Source: Limimaricola sp. G21655-S1 (GTDB lineage Bacteria > Pseudomonadota > Alphaproteobacteria > Rhodobacterales > Rhodobacteraceae). From it: a DNA stretch of 64,000 nucleotides. The translations under genes were made by a program, and so were the position numbers. Position 1 is the first letter of the stretch; every line of letters begins with the position of its first letter. The stretch lies in the NCBI RefSeq assembly GCF_027213785.1, contig NZ_JAPWGO010000002.1, forward strand, positions 221,893 through 285,892, read 5' to 3'. The notes beneath the pieces were generated by a model. It saw only the letters and a list, made by a program, of their open reading frames with translations. It did no database searches and was not told where the DNA came from. Positions 29,276 through 39,541 of this stretch are shown here, in pieces.

Positions 29276-30834
29276 GCGGTCTCCGTGGCGGCGCATTCGG
29301 CGCGGATCTTCAGGGCACCTTCGAGCGTCAGGCGGCTGCGATGCGCCTGCGCGGGGTCGGTATCGGGGAAATCGGTGCGGCAATGGCCGCCCCGGCTTTC
29401 GGTGCGCCGCAGGGCCGCGGCGGCGATCAGCGTCGCGGTCGCGGTCATGGTGCGGAAGGCGGGCGCGGGTTCGGCAGCCTCCAGCGCCGCGATGCCCGCG
29501 AGCGCGCGGCGCAGCCCGGGCCCGTCGCGCAGCACCGCGACATGGTCGGTCATCAGGCGGCGCAAAGCGGCCACGTTTTCGGGTGCAGGACCATGGCCGC
29601 CGGGGCCGAAGGCGACGGCGATCTCGGGCGCGGTGACGGGCATGCCCGTCCGGCCCATGATGTCCTCGGCGCAGCGACGTGCGAAGACGAGCGCCTCCAG
29701 GAGCCCGTTCGAGGCGAGGCGGTTCGCCCCGTGCAGACCGGTCGAAGCCGCTTCGCCGCAGGCCCAGAGGCCTTCGAGACTGCTGCGTCCCCGCGCGTCT
29801 GTCTCGACGCCGCCCATGTGGTAATGCGCGGCGGCCGCGACCGGGATGGTCCCCGCGACCGGGTCGATCCCGGCCCGCGCGCAGGCCTCTGCCACCGCCG
29901 GGAACTTCTCGACCACGCTCGGGCCAAGGGCGGCGCGGGTGTCGAGCGCCGGGTTGCGGCCCGCCTGCCGCTCGGCAAAGACGGCGCGGGCGACGATGTC
30001 GCGCGGGGCCAGTTCGGCATCGGGATGCTGCGCCGTCATGAAGCGCTCGCCCGCACCGTTGACCAGCCACGCCCCCTCGCCGCGCAGCGCCTCGGTGGCG
30101 AGCGGCAGCGGGTCCTCGCCCGTCGCGATGGCGGTGGGATGGAACTGCACGAACTCGGCATCGGCGATCATGGCGCCCGCGCGCGCCGCGGCGCCGATCA
30201 CCTGGCCCCGGATGCGGGGCGGGTTGGTCGTGTGCAGCCACAGCCCGCCCGAACCGCCGCCGGCGAGCAGCACGGCGGGGGCCTCGATGGTCACCGGGGC
30301 CGAACCCGCCACGGCCTCGATCTCTACCCCCGTGACCCGACCACCGGAGGCCGCGATGCCGGTGAGCAGCGCGCCGGGCAAGATCTGCACCGACGGCGTG
30401 CGCGCCAGCGCCGCGATCAGCGTGTCCATGATCTGCCGACCGGCCTGATCGCCCTTGACCCGCACCACACGCGCCGCGCCATGCGCCGCCTCGCGCGACA
30501 GCACGTAGCCGCCTTGCGCATCGCGGTCGAAGGGCGTGCCGAGGCCGGTCAGCTCGTGGATATGCTCGCGCGCCGCCCGTGTGACGAGATCGGCGATGGC
30601 GGCGTCGACGGTGCCCGCGCCCGCCGCCACCGTGTCGGCGGCATGGGCCTCGGGGCTGTCGGCGGCGTCCATGGCGGCGGCGACGCCGCCCTGTGCCCAG
30701 GCGCTGCTCGCGCCCTGCCCCGGCGGCTCCGGCGCGATCATCAATACCGGGCGCGGCGCCAGAGCGAGGGCCGCGGAAATCGCGCCGAGACCGGCACCGA
30801 TAATGACGACGCGCTCGGTGCGCAGGCGGGTCAT
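29272..30834 (-). CDS. nadB: L-aspartate oxidase
   Basis: A 520-residue FAD enzyme that oxidises aspartate to iminoaspartate, first step of NAD synthesis. The N-terminal FAD loop is VVIIGAGLGAISAALAL; further motifs are SSAWAQGGVAAAM, REAAHGAARVVRVKGDQAG, EFVQFHPTA, HYHMGGVETDARG and GEAASTGLHGANRLASN. Length is normal. It starts six bases after the nadA stop and overlaps nadC by four bases. Cytoplasmic; oxygen or fumarate may serve as electron acceptor by family knowledge. Confidence 0.95.
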   Translation of the reverse strand: MTRLRTERVVIIGAGLGAISAALALAPRPVLMIAPEPPGQGASSAWAQGGVAAAMDAADSPEAHAADTVAAGAGTVDAAIADLVTRAAREHIHELTGLGTPFDRDAQGGYVLSREAAHGAARVVRVKGDQAGRQIMDTLIAALARTPSVQILPGALLTGIAASGGRVTGVEIEAVAGSAPVTIEAPAVLLAGGGSGGLWLHTTNPPRIRGQVIGAAARAGAMIADAEFVQFHPTAIATGEDPLPLATEALRGEGAWLVNGAGERFMTAQHPDAELAPRDIVARAVFAERQAGRNPALDTRAALGPSVVEKFPAVAEACARAGIDPVAGTIPVAAAAHYHMGGVETDARGRSSLEGLWACGEAASTGLHGANRLASNGLLEALVFARRCAEDIMGRTGMPVTAPEIAVAFGPGGHGPAPENVAALRRLMTDHVAVLRDGPGLRRALAGIAALEAAEPAPAFRTMTATATLIAAAALRRTESRGGHCRTDFPDTDPAQAHRSRLTLEGALKIRAECAATETA

Positions 30835-30842
30835 CGTCAAGA

Positions 30843-31895
30843 TCAGGCCTTGGCCAGGCTGCGCGACAGCTCGATCATCCGCTCCACCGCGCGGCGCGCC
30901 GGCACCGCGACCTCCTCGGGAACGACCACCTCGGGCGACAGGGTGTGCAGCGACCACAGCACCTTCTCGAGGCTGATCATCTTCATGTAGGGGCACATGT
31001 TGCACGGCTTCTGGAACGCCACGTCCGGGAACGCGTCGGTGATGTTCGAGGCCATCGAGCACTCGGTGACCAGAAGCGCCTTCTTCGGGCGCTCGCGGTC
31101 GATCCAGTCGATGATGCCGCTGGTGGAGCCGGTGAAATCGGCCTCGGCGGTCACCTCGGTCGTGCATTCGGGGTGGGCGATGATCTTCACCTCCGGGTCC
31201 GCGGCGCGGTAGGCGCGCATCTCCTCGGCGGTGTACTGCTCGTGCACGATGCAGCTGCCCTCCCACCTGACGATGCGCTTCGACGAAGCCTTGGCCACGT
31301 TGCGCGCGAGGTGCTGGTCGGGGGTCATGATGACCGTGTCGCTCTCCATCGCCTCGACGATCTGCAGCGCATTGGCCGAGGTGCAGCAGATGTCCGAGGC
31401 GGCCTTCACCTCGGCGGTGGTGTTGACGTAGCTCACCACCGGCGCGCCCGGGTATCGGCGGCGCATCTCGGCGATGCCCTCGGCGGTGATGCTCTCGGCC
31501 AGCGAGCAACCAGCCTCCATGTCGGGCATCAGCACGGTCTTGGCCGGGTTCAGGATCTTCGAGGTCTCGGCCATGAAATGCACGCCGCATTGCACGATCA
31601 CCTGCGCCTCGACCTTCGTGGCCTCGATCGCCAGCTGCAGGCTGTCGCCGACCACGTCGGCGATGCCATGATAGATCTCGGGCGTCATGTAGTTGTGCGC
31701 GAGGATCACCGCGTCGCGCTCGCGCTTGAGCTTGTTGATCGCTTCGACATAGGGGGCGTGCATCGCCCAGTCGACCGGGCTCAGCACCTTGTCCATGCGG
31801 GCATAGAGATCGGCCTGGCGCTCCGCCGCCTCCACCGAGGGTGCGAGATCGTAATGCCGCGCGAGTTCCTCGCGCATGATGCGTGTCTCGAACAT
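30843..31895 (-). CDS. nadA: Quinolinate synthase A
   Basis: A 350-residue 4Fe-4S enzyme that condenses iminoaspartate with dihydroxyacetone phosphate to give quinolinate. Cluster cysteines lie in VQCGVHFM, DICCTSANA and KPCNMCPYMKM; LAHNYMTPEIYHGIADVVGDS is the family N-terminal region. I place the start at ATG 31895, with AAGG eight bases upstream, and not at the GTG three codons before. It heads the nadABC operon. A palindrome GGCAC-n5-GTGCC lies 31 bases upstream and is a candidate operator. Confidence 0.94.
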   Translation of the reverse strand: MFETRIMREELARHYDLAPSVEAAERQADLYARMDKVLSPVDWAMHAPYVEAINKLKRERDAVILAHNYMTPEIYHGIADVVGDSLQLAIEATKVEAQVIVQCGVHFMAETSKILNPAKTVLMPDMEAGCSLAESITAEGIAEMRRRYPGAPVVSYVNTTAEVKAASDICCTSANALQIVEAMESDTVIMTPDQHLARNVAKASSKRIVRWEGSCIVHEQYTAEEMRAYRAADPEVKIIAHPECTTEVTAEADFTGSTSGIIDWIDRERPKKALLVTECSMASNITDAFPDVAFQKPCNMCPYMKMISLEKVLWSLHTLSPEVVVPEEVAVPARRAVERMIELSRSLAKA

Positions 31896-31925
31896 GTACC
31901 TCACCTTGCGTCAGTCGATGGGGTT

Positions 31926-31940
31926 GGCACATACAGTGCC
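31926..31940. promoter_or_regulatory. Palindrome upstream of nadA, possible operator
   Basis: GGCAC (31926-31930) and GTGCC (31936-31940) form a perfect 15-base dyad with a 5-base centre, 31 bases before the nadA start and 27 bases beyond the stop of the unknown permease. It could bind a NAD-pathway repressor such as a NadQ- or NrtR-type protein, but I cannot match a known motif. Confidence 0.4.
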
Positions 31941-31966
31941 CGGCGGAGAAGTTCCAGATCGCGCGT

Positions 31967-33415
31967 TCAGGACCAAAGGCCGAAGCCCACCGCCCAGAGC
32001 GTCAGCAGCACGCCGGTGACCAGCGCGTAGGCGCCGTTCCACTTCAGCCCGACATGCAGCGCGCTCTTGCCCGCGAAATTGCCGGTGAGCAGCGTCGTCG
32101 CGGTGAAGGGCGAGGTGATCCCCGAAATCGCCCAGCCGGCGGTGATCGCGATGAACAGCGCGACAGGGCTCACCCCCATCGCCTCGGGAGACGGCAGCAG
32201 CGGGAACAGCAGCGTCACGGCGAGGATCGGGTTCATGCCGACCTGACCGGTCACGGGGATGAACCAGACCAGCAGGCCAAGGATCAACGGTCCGGGCAGC
32301 GCCTCGATCAGCGGCGCGAACTCGGCCACATGCGGCGCCAGCAGTCCCGCACCCGCGGTGCCGATATATCCCGCCATCATCAGCAGCGTCAGTTCGGGCC
32401 GGTAGCGCGGCAGTTCGCGCGCCGTGTAGCGGCCCGCCCGCGCGAGCGCCCCGCGCGGCCCCTCCTGCAACAGCACCCAGCCCAGCGCCAGAAGCGGTAC
32501 CACCAGAAGCACCGCGCCGACCACCCGCACCTCGAAGGCCACGTGCAGCAGCCAGACCGGCAGACCGAGCAGCGCCAGAAGCAGCACCAGCGGCAGCACC
32601 GCCTTCGGGCCGCCCTCGGGCGCGTGGCGCACCGGGGTGCGCGAGAGCTTCGGCTTGAAGATCTGGTCCATCGCCCAGCCGGTGCCGGCGACGATCAGCC
32701 CGGTCACCATCGCGGGCAGCACCGTGGATTTATAAGGCGCGCCCGGCAGCAGCGCGCCGGTGATCGCGACCGAGAAGGAGAGCGGCGACCAGGGCAGCAC
32801 CGACACGAAGCCGCGCTGGATCGCCAGCAGCATGCGCCGGGTGCGGTGAAACCGGATCTCGGGGTCCGGCTCGCGCTCGGAACTGGCGACCGAGAGGCTC
32901 CCCAGAAGCGCGATCGAGCCGTAATTGAGCAGCACCGAGAAGGCCTGCCCTCCCAGCGTCAGCGCGAGGTAGCGCCGCCCCGGCGGCTGCGCCGCCAGGT
33001 ACTGGCCGCAGGCCCGGATCGCGGGCGAGGTCTCGGCCGCCGAGCGCAGCGTGGCAAGCGCCACGAAGAAGGCGCCGATGAAGGCCGCGGAGCCGAAGCC
33101 GGCGAGGACTCGCGCGGTCCAGTCGCCGCCCTGTGCCCAGAGCGCCGCCGTGACCAGAAGCGCCACCACCACGAAGCCCAGCCGCCGCCCGCGCAACCGC
33201 CATGCCAGCAGCGCCACGACGACCGGCACCAGCAGCGCCGCGGCGAGGCCCGCCCCGGTCGCGGGAGCCCAATCCTTGAGCGTGACGCAGACGGTCAGCG
33301 CCACCAGCGCCATGCCGAGCAGAGGCTCGGGCCGCATGGCGGCAGGCGGCGCGTCGTGCCCGGCGCGGGCGGGGCGCGCCGCGCGCCGCACGGGAAAGCG
33401 GAACTGGAAGGCCAT
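31967..33415 (-). CDS. Polytopic membrane protein, probable ion or organic-acid permease
   Basis: A 482-residue membrane protein with roughly eleven to twelve hydrophobic segments and a cytoplasmic loop of about 45 residues (SSEREPDPEIRFHRTRR). Two repeated regions resemble each other loosely (LNYGSIALLGSL and ISGITSPFTATTLLTGN), which is reminiscent of the ion-transporter superfamily with paired re-entrant loops; I do not recognise the exact family. The start may be ATG 33415 or an internal ATG at codon 27; neither has a good ribosome site. It lies upstream of nadA on the same strand with 71 bases between, so partial read-through into nadABC is possible. Confidence 0.72.
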   Translation of the reverse strand: MAFQFRFPVRRAARPARAGHDAPPAAMRPEPLLGMALVALTVCVTLKDWAPATGAGLAAALLVPVVVALLAWRLRGRRLGFVVVALLVTAALWAQGGDWTARVLAGFGSAAFIGAFFVALATLRSAAETSPAIRACGQYLAAQPPGRRYLALTLGGQAFSVLLNYGSIALLGSLSVASSEREPDPEIRFHRTRRMLLAIQRGFVSVLPWSPLSFSVAITGALLPGAPYKSTVLPAMVTGLIVAGTGWAMDQIFKPKLSRTPVRHAPEGGPKAVLPLVLLLALLGLPVWLLHVAFEVRVVGAVLLVVPLLALGWVLLQEGPRGALARAGRYTARELPRYRPELTLLMMAGYIGTAGAGLLAPHVAEFAPLIEALPGPLILGLLVWFIPVTGQVGMNPILAVTLLFPLLPSPEAMGVSPVALFIAITAGWAISGITSPFTATTLLTGNFAGKSALHVGLKWNGAYALVTGVLLTLWAVGFGLWS

Positions 33416-33648
33416 GAATCGGGGTCCGGAATTGCTCGCGCGACCATGGCCCCCCGCGCAGGCGCCCGCAAGGCAGGCCGCGCCGCCGGAAGCGGGGCGA
33501 ATAACCGGTCGGATCGTCCCGTTTCCGCCGGGTCAGAGGAACGGGGGGTCTTGCCTGACGCGTCCCGCTGGGACAGGCTGCCGTCACAACGCATCGGCCA
33601 ACCGGCGAAACATGTGCCGGAGAAGGTCGGGCTGACAGGGAGAACGAC

Positions 33649-35232
33649 ATGAAGATGAAGACATGGCTCGCCGCCGGCGCCGCCACCCTCGCGCTTGCGG
33701 GCGCCGCCCAGGCGCAGAACCTCGTCTATTGCTCGGAAGGCAGCCCCGAGGGCTTCGACCCGGCGCTCTACACCTCCGGCACCACTTTCGACGCCTCGTC
33801 GCACACGGTCTACAACCAGCTGGTCGAGTTCAAGACCGGCACCACCGAGGTGGTCCCCGGCCTCGCCGAGAGCTGGGAAGTGTCCGAGGACGGCACCGAG
33901 ATCACCTTCAAGCTGCGCCAGGGCGTGAAATTCCATTCGAACGACCAGTTCACCCCGTCGCGTGACTTCAACGCCGACGACGTGATCTTCTCCTTCGAGC
34001 GCCAGGGCAAGGACGACCACCCGTTCCACATGGCCTCGGGCGGCACCTGGGAATACTACCAGGGCATGTCGATGCCCGACCTGATCGAGAGCATCGAGAA
34101 GGTCGACGACTACACCGTCAAGTTCAAGCTGACCCGCCCCGAGGCGCCCTTCGTCGCCAACATGGCGATGGACTTCGCCTCGATCCTCTCGGCCGAGTAT
34201 GCCGACGCGGTCGCGGACAACCCGGAGATGCTGAACCAGCAGCCGATCGGCACCGGCCCGTTCAGCTTCGTGGCCTACCAGAAGGACGCGGTGATCCGCT
34301 ACGAGCGCTTCGACGACTACTGGGGCGAGCCCGCCAAGGTCGAGAACCTGATCTTCGCGATCACCCCCGACGCCTCCGTCCGCTACCAGAAGCTGCAGGC
34401 GGGCGAGTGCCACGTCATGCCCTACCCGAACCCCGCCGACATCGCCGCGATGAAGGAGGCCGAGGGCATCGAGGTGATGGAGCAGGAAGGCCTCAACGTC
34501 GGCTACCTCGCCTACAACACGACGCAGGCGCCGTTCGACCAGCCCGAGGTGCGCAAGGCGCTCAACATGGCGATCGACAAGCAGGCGATCCTCGACGTGG
34601 TGTTCCAGGGCTCCGGCAAGGTCGCCAAGAACCCGATCCCGCCGACCATGTGGTCCTACAACGACGCGGTCGAGGACGATCCCTACGATCCCGAGGCCGC
34701 CAAGCAGATGCTGGAAGAAGCCGGCGTCAGCGATCTGAGCATGAAGATCTGGGCGATGCCGGTGCAGCGCCCCTACAACCCGAACGCCCGGCGCATGGCC
34801 GAGCTGATCCAGGAAGACATGTCCGAGATCGGCGTCGACGTGGAGATCGTCTCCTACGAGTGGGGCGAGTATCTCGAGCGTTCCAAGGCAGAGGATCGCG
34901 ACGGCGCGGTGCTGCTGGGCTGGACCGGCGACAATGGCGACCCGGACAACTTCCTCGCCGTGCTGCTCGGCTGTGACGGCGTCGGCGGCTCGAACCGCGC
35001 GCAGTGGTGCAACGAGGAATTCGAGGCGCTGATCCAGGAGGCCAAGACCAAGTCCACCCAGGAAGAGCGCGCCGCGCTCTACGAAGAGGCGCAGATGGTC
35101 TTCAAGGAGCAGGCACCCTGGGCCACCATCGCCCATTCGGTCGTCTCGATGCCGATGCGCGAAGAGGTCGAGGGCTACGTGGTGCACCCGCTGGGCGGCC
35201 ACCTGTTCGACAACGTCTCGATCGCCGAATAA
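33649..35232 (+). CDS. dppA: Dipeptide ABC transporter substrate-binding protein
   Basis: A 527-residue periplasmic protein with a Sec signal peptide (residues 1-23, ending AQA). The mature N-terminus LVYCSEGSPEGFDPALYTSGT closely follows E. coli DppA, which binds dipeptides and heme; ADDVIFSFERQ, GTGPFSF and LNMAIDKQAI are typical SBP_bac_5 regions. A GGGAGAA ribosome site precedes the ATG. A strong stem-loop directly after the gene probably limits read-through, so the binding protein is made in excess over dppBCDF. Confidence 0.94.
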   Translation: MKMKTWLAAGAATLALAGAAQAQNLVYCSEGSPEGFDPALYTSGTTFDASSHTVYNQLVEFKTGTTEVVPGLAESWEVSEDGTEITFKLRQGVKFHSNDQFTPSRDFNADDVIFSFERQGKDDHPFHMASGGTWEYYQGMSMPDLIESIEKVDDYTVKFKLTRPEAPFVANMAMDFASILSAEYADAVADNPEMLNQQPIGTGPFSFVAYQKDAVIRYERFDDYWGEPAKVENLIFAITPDASVRYQKLQAGECHVMPYPNPADIAAMKEAEGIEVMEQEGLNVGYLAYNTTQAPFDQPEVRKALNMAIDKQAILDVVFQGSGKVAKNPIPPTMWSYNDAVEDDPYDPEAAKQMLEEAGVSDLSMKIWAMPVQRPYNPNARRMAELIQEDMSEIGVDVEIVSYEWGEYLERSKAEDRDGAVLLGWTGDNGDPDNFLAVLLGCDGVGGSNRAQWCNEEFEALIQEAKTKSTQEERAALYEEAQMVFKEQAPWATIAHSVVSMPMREEVEGYVVHPLGGHLFDNVSIAE

Positions 35233-35253
35233 GCCGCGCGACAGCGCAACCGG

Positions 35254-35284
35254 GGTCCGGGGCCGTCATGGCCCCGGACCTTTC
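35254..35284 (+). terminator. Attenuating stem-loop between dppA and dppB
   Basis: Perfect 11-base-pair stem (35254-35264 with 35270-35280) with loop GTCAT, followed by only TTT. Such hairpins commonly stabilise the upstream mRNA and partly terminate, raising the ratio of binding protein to membrane components. Confidence 0.8.
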
Positions 35285-35554
35285 GCATATCCGGGGCATG
35301 GCGCTTGACCGTCGCGTCACCGGGGGCGCAGGCTCGGGTCACGACCCGGCGTCAGGCATCACGAAAACTCGACAAGTCCGTGAACTCTGTGATACGTGGT
35401 GCGCTTCAAGGGCGGAACCGACGGTTCTGCCGCCGACCGAGACCCCGATTGCCCGATCACCCGCAACAGGAGACCCGTACCGGCATGGTCACCCTCGATT
35501 CCCACGGCAGCGCCGCGTTCGCGCGGTCCGGCCCCGACATGGCGGGCCGCTGAG
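35285..35554 (+). other. Leader region of dppBCDF without a recognisable gene
   Basis: The 322 bases between dppA and dppB hold the hairpin above and then about 270 bases in which I see no convincing coding region. Open frames run through it (for example from 35396 in frame with dppB), but they have no good ribosome site and read Arg/Pro-rich sequence. A secondary promoter may lie here. Confidence 0.5.
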
Positions 35555-36562
35555 ATGCTGCGCTACGTGCTGTCGCGCTTCGCGACCTTCCTGCCGACCT
35601 TCATCGGCGTCACCCTCATCTCCTTCGCCTTCATCCGCGTGCTGCCGGGCGATCCGATCATCGTCATGGCGGGCGAGCGCGGCATGACGCAGGAACGCTA
35701 TGACGAGCTGGTCGTGCAGTTCGGCTTCGACCGGCCGATCCTCGCGCAGTACTGGGATTACCTGACCGGCGTGCTGCAGGGCGATCTCGGCAACAGCTAC
35801 GTCACCAAGCGCCCGGTCTGGGACGAGTTCTTCGCGCTGTTCCCGGCGACGCTGGAGCTGTCGATCTGCGCGATGATCTTCGCGGTGGCGCTGGGCCTTC
35901 CCGCGGGCGTGATCGCCGCGATGAACCGTGGCAAGTTCTTCGACCGGACGCTGATGTCCACCGCGCTGGTGGGCTACTCGATGCCGATCTTCTGGTGGGC
36001 GCTGCTCCTGATCATCGTGTTCTCGGGCAATCTCGGCTGGACCCCGGTCTCGGGCCGGATCGACCTGCTCTATTATTTCGACGACGTCACCGGCTTCATG
36101 CTGATCGACAGCCTGATCTCGGGCCAGGACGGCGCCTTCACCTCCGCCGTGCGACACCTGATCCTGCCGACCATCGTGCTCGGGACCATCCCGCTCGCGG
36201 TGATCGCGCGCCAGACCCGCTCGGCCATGCTCGAGGTCCTCGGTGAGGACTACATCCGCACGGCACGGGCCAAGGGCCTGCCGCCGGGCCGGATCAACGG
36301 GCTGCACGCGCTCCGCAACGCGTTGATCCCGGTCATCACCGTGATCGGCCTGTCGGTCGGCACGCTGCTCGCCGGCGCGATCCTGACCGAGACGATCTTC
36401 TCCTGGCCGGGCATCGGCAAGTGGATGGTCGATTCGATCTTCCGCCGCGACTACCCGGTCGTGCAGGGCGGCCTGCTGCTCATCGCCGTGATGGTGATGG
36501 TGGTGAACCTGACCGTCGACCTGCTCTACGGCCTCATCAATCCCAAGATCAGGAAGCGCTGA
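35555..36562 (+). CDS. dppB: Dipeptide ABC transporter permease DppB
   Basis: A 335-residue inner-membrane permease with six helices. The N-terminus MLRYVLSRFATFLPTFIGVTLISF is typical of DppB/OppB, and the EAA loop that contacts the ATPases is RTARAKGLPPGRINGLHALRNALIPVI. The ATG at 35555 gives the normal length; longer in-frame extensions are not family-like. Its stop and the dppC start share a base (TGATG). Confidence 0.93.
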   Translation: MLRYVLSRFATFLPTFIGVTLISFAFIRVLPGDPIIVMAGERGMTQERYDELVVQFGFDRPILAQYWDYLTGVLQGDLGNSYVTKRPVWDEFFALFPATLELSICAMIFAVALGLPAGVIAAMNRGKFFDRTLMSTALVGYSMPIFWWALLLIIVFSGNLGWTPVSGRIDLLYYFDDVTGFMLIDSLISGQDGAFTSAVRHLILPTIVLGTIPLAVIARQTRSAMLEVLGEDYIRTARAKGLPPGRINGLHALRNALIPVITVIGLSVGTLLAGAILTETIFSWPGIGKWMVDSIFRRDYPVVQGGLLLIAVMVMVVNLTVDLLYGLINPKIRKR

Positions 36563-37470
36563 TGGACCACGCACTTTCCAAAGAGGTGGAAACCCAGGTC
36601 GAGAAGCGTCCCGGCCGGCTCTCCGAGTTCTGGTTCTATTTCCGCGAGAACCGCGGCGCCGTGTTCGGCTTCTGGGTCTTCGTCGTCTTCGTGTTCATCG
36701 CGGCCACCGCGCCGTGGATCGCGCCGCACGACCCGACGCAGCAGTTCCGCGAATTCGCGCTGATCCCGCCCGCGTGGCAGGAGGGCGGCAACTGGAGCTT
36801 CCCGCTGGGCACCGACCCCTTGGGCCGCGACATGCTCTCGCGGCTGCTGAACGGCGCGCGCTACTCGTTCTTCGTGGGCATCGTCGTGGTCGTGGTCGCG
36901 GCGTCGGGCGGCATCCTCCTGGGCCTGCTGGCGGGCTTCTCGCCGAAATGGCTCGACGCGATCATCATGCGGCTGATGGACATCATCCTCGCCTTTCCGT
37001 CGCTCTTGCTGGCGCTGGTGCTGGTGGCGATCCTCGGGCCGTCGCTCCTGAACGCGATGATCGCCATCGCGATCGTGCTGCAGCCGCATTACGTGCGCCT
37101 GACTCGCGCCAGCGTGATCGGCGAGCTGGGCAAGGACTACGTCACCTCGGCCCGCGTCGCGGGTGCCGGGCTGTGGCGGCTGATGTTCGTCACGGTGCTG
37201 CCGAACTGCCTCGCGCCGATCATCGTGCAGGCGGCGCTCAGCTTCTCCACCGCGATCCTCGACGCGGCGGCGCTGGGCTTCCTCGGCATGGGCGCGCAGC
37301 CGCCGACCCCGGAATGGGGCACGATGCTGGCCGAGGCGCGCGAGTTCATCCTGCGCGCGTGGTGGGTGGTCACCCTGCCCGGCCTCGCGATCCTGATCAC
37401 CGTGCTCGCCATCAACCTGATGGGCGATGGTCTGCGCGACGCGCTCGACCCGAAACTGAAGCGGAGCTGA
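36562..37470 (+). CDS. dppC: Dipeptide ABC transporter permease DppC
   Basis: A 302-residue inner-membrane permease with the DppC/OppC pattern: cytoplasmic N-terminus, [21 protein letters not shown] before the core, six helices, and the EAA motif [28 protein letters not shown]. It begins at the last base of the dppB stop, and dppD follows after four bases. Together with DppB it forms the translocation channel. Confidence 0.93.
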   Translation: MDHALSKEVETQVEKRPGRLSEFWFYFRENRGAVFGFWVFVVFVFIAATAPWIAPHDPTQQFREFALIPPAWQEGGNWSFPLGTDPLGRDMLSRLLNGARYSFFVGIVVVVVAASGGILLGLLAGFSPKWLDAIIMRLMDIILAFPSLLLALVLVAILGPSLLNAMIAIAIVLQPHYVRLTRASVIGELGKDYVTSARVAGAGLWRLMFVTVLPNCLAPIIVQAALSFSTAILDAAALGFLGMGAQPPTPEWGTMLAEAREFILRAWWVVTLPGLAILITVLAINLMGDGLRDALDPKLKRS

Positions 37471-37474
37471 TCTC

Positions 37475-38452
37475 ATGAGTCTTCTGAGACTGCGCAACCT
37501 CTCGGTCGAGTTCGCGACCACCGGCGGCCGGTTCCGCGCCGTCGACCAGGTCGATCTCGACGTGGACAAGGGCGACGTGCTGGCCATCGTCGGCGAAAGC
37601 GGCTCCGGCAAATCGGTGTCGATGCTGGCGCTGATGGGGCTCTTGCCCTGGACCGCCAAGGTGACGGCGGACGAGATGATCTTCGACGGGCACGACCTGT
37701 CGAAGATGTCGGCCCGGGCCCGCCGCAAGATCGTCGGCAAGGACCTCGCGATGATCTTCCAGGAGCCGATGTCCTCGCTCAACCCCTGCTTCACCGTGGG
37801 CTTCCAGATCCGCGAGGCGCTGCGCATCCATCTCGGCATGGACCGCAAGGCCGCGCAGGCCCGCGCGCTGGAGCTGTTCGATCTGGTCGGCATCCCCGAC
37901 TCCGAGCAGCGGCTCAAGGCGTTCCCGCACCAGATGTCGGGCGGCATGAACCAGCGGGTGATGATCGCCATGGCGATCTCGTGCAATCCCAAGCTGCTGA
38001 TCGCCGACGAGCCGACCACTGCGCTCGACGTGACGATCCAGGCGCAGATCCTCGACCTGCTCGTCAGGCTGCGCGACGAGACCGGCATGGGGCTGGTGCT
38101 GATCACCCATGACATGGGCGTGGTGGCCGAGACCGCGCAGCGCGTCTCGGTGCATTACGCGGGCCAGAAGGTCGAGGAGCAGCCGGTGCGCCCGCTGTTC
38201 CGGTCGCCGCACCACCCATATACCTCGGCGTTGCTCGCGGCCCTGCCCGAGCGCGCCACCGACAAGCGGCTGCCGACCATTCCCGGCGTGGTGCCGGGAC
38301 AGTTCGACCGGCCGCAGGGCTGCCTGTTCTCGCCGCGCTGCCCCTATGCGGACGACCATTGCCGCAAGGTGCCGCCCAAGCCGCGCGGGCCGGATCTCGG
38401 CCTCGCGCGCTGCCACTACCCGCTCAACACCGACGAAAGGCTCGCCTCGTGA
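37475..38452 (+). CDS. dppD: Dipeptide ABC transporter ATP-binding protein DppD
   Basis: A 325-residue ABC ATPase. Walker A is GESGSGKS, the signature is [14 protein letters not shown] (a variant with Met-Asn in place of the usual Gln-Gln or Met-Arg), Walker B is [14 protein letters not shown], and the switch His lies in ITHDMGVV. The C-terminal oligopeptide-transporter extension has its cysteines ([15 protein letters not shown]), known to hold an Fe-S cluster in some relatives. The stop overlaps the GTG start of dppF by four bases. Confidence 0.93.
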   Translation: MSLLRLRNLSVEFATTGGRFRAVDQVDLDVDKGDVLAIVGESGSGKSVSMLALMGLLPWTAKVTADEMIFDGHDLSKMSARARRKIVGKDLAMIFQEPMSSLNPCFTVGFQIREALRIHLGMDRKAAQARALELFDLVGIPDSEQRLKAFPHQMSGGMNQRVMIAMAISCNPKLLIADEPTTALDVTIQAQILDLLVRLRDETGMGLVLITHDMGVVAETAQRVSVHYAGQKVEEQPVRPLFRSPHHPYTSALLAALPERATDKRLPTIPGVVPGQFDRPQGCLFSPRCPYADDHCRKVPPKPRGPDLGLARCHYPLNTDERLAS

Positions 38453-39483
38453 GTGCCGTGACCACAGACGCCCATGACACGACATCGCCCGCCAAGACCG
38501 GCCCCGTCGTCACCGCGCGCGGCCTCACCCGCCATTACGAGGTTGGCGGCGGTCTTTTTTCCAAGCCGCGCGTGGTGCGCGCGCTGTCGGATCTCGATTT
38601 CGAGCTGACGCCGGGCCGGACGCTGGCCGTGGTCGGCGAATCCGGTTGCGGCAAGTCCACCCTCGCCCGGGTCGTGACGCTGATCGAGGAGCCGACCCGC
38701 GGCGAGTTGTCGATCTCGGGCACCGACGCCACGCCGGACGCGTGGAAAAGCCTGCGCTCCAAGGTGCAGATCGTGTTCCAGGACCCCTACGGCTCGCTCA
38801 ACCCGCGCCAGCGAATCGGCCAGATCCTGATGGAGCCCCTGCTGATCAACCGCCCCCAGATGCCGACATCCGAGCGCGAGGCCAAGGCGCGCGAGATGTT
38901 GCGTCTGGTGGGCCTACGGCCCGAGCATTTCGACCGCTACCCGCACATGTTCTCGGGTGGCCAGCGCCAGCGCATCGCCATCGGCCGGGCGCTGATGCTG
39001 GAGCCCGAGGTGCTGGTGCTCGACGAGCCGGTCTCGGCGCTCGACGTGTCGATCCAGTCCTCGGTGCTGAACCTGCTGATCGACCTGCAGGAGCGGATGC
39101 AACTGGCCTATCTCTTCATCAGCCACGACCTGTCGGTGGTTCGCCACGTCGCCGACGAGGTGAAGGTGATGTATCTGGGCCGGGCGGTGGAGACGGGTCC
39201 GAAGGACATGATCTTCGACAATCCGCAGCACCCCTACACCAAGGCGCTTCTCTCGGCGACGCCGCGCGCCGATCCGGAGGCTGCCAAGGAGCGGATCAAG
39301 CTCGAGGGCGAACTGCCCTCGCCGCTCGCCGTGCCGCCGGGCTGCGCCTTCGCGCCGCGTTGCTGGAAGGCGCAGGACAAGTGCCGCAAGGTCCGCCCGC
39401 TGCTTGATGGCGCCACGCAGAAATCGGCCTGCTTCTTTCCCGAAGGCGACGGCAAGCCTTCGGCCGAGGCGCCGGAAGGCTGA
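38449..39483 (+). CDS. dppF: Dipeptide ABC transporter ATP-binding protein DppF
   Basis: A 344-residue ABC ATPase, partner of DppD. Walker A is GESGCGKST, signature [15 protein letters not shown], Walker [15 protein letters not shown], switch ISHDLSVV, and a C-terminal cysteine extension ([15 protein letters not shown]). The start is GTG at 38449, overlapping the dppD stop as GTGA; the open frame upstream is a shadow. A hairpin terminator at 39511 closes the operon. Confidence 0.93.
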   Translation: MSAVTTDAHDTTSPAKTGPVVTARGLTRHYEVGGGLFSKPRVVRALSDLDFELTPGRTLAVVGESGCGKSTLARVVTLIEEPTRGELSISGTDATPDAWKSLRSKVQIVFQDPYGSLNPRQRIGQILMEPLLINRPQMPTSEREAKAREMLRLVGLRPEHFDRYPHMFSGGQRQRIAIGRALMLEPEVLVLDEPVSALDVSIQSSVLNLLIDLQERMQLAYLFISHDLSVVRHVADEVKVMYLGRAVETGPKDMIFDNPQHPYTKALLSATPRADPEAAKERIKLEGELPSPLAVPPGCAFAPRCWKAQDKCRKVRPLLDGATQKSACFFPEGDGKPSAEAPEG

Positions 39484-39510
39484 AGCCGGCGCGACCGCGC
39501 TATTACCTTC

Positions 39511-39536
39511 AAACGCCGCCCTTCCGGGCGGCGTTT
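39511..39536. terminator. Terminator between dppF and the DapA-like gene
   Basis: Perfect 11-base-pair stem AAACGCCGCCC / GGGCGGCGTTT (39511-39521 with 39526-39536), loop TTCC. Its T-ending arm serves the plus strand; the A-starting arm gives a short T-run on the minus strand, so it may act on both converging genes. Confidence 0.82.
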
Positions 39537-39541
39537 CCCGT

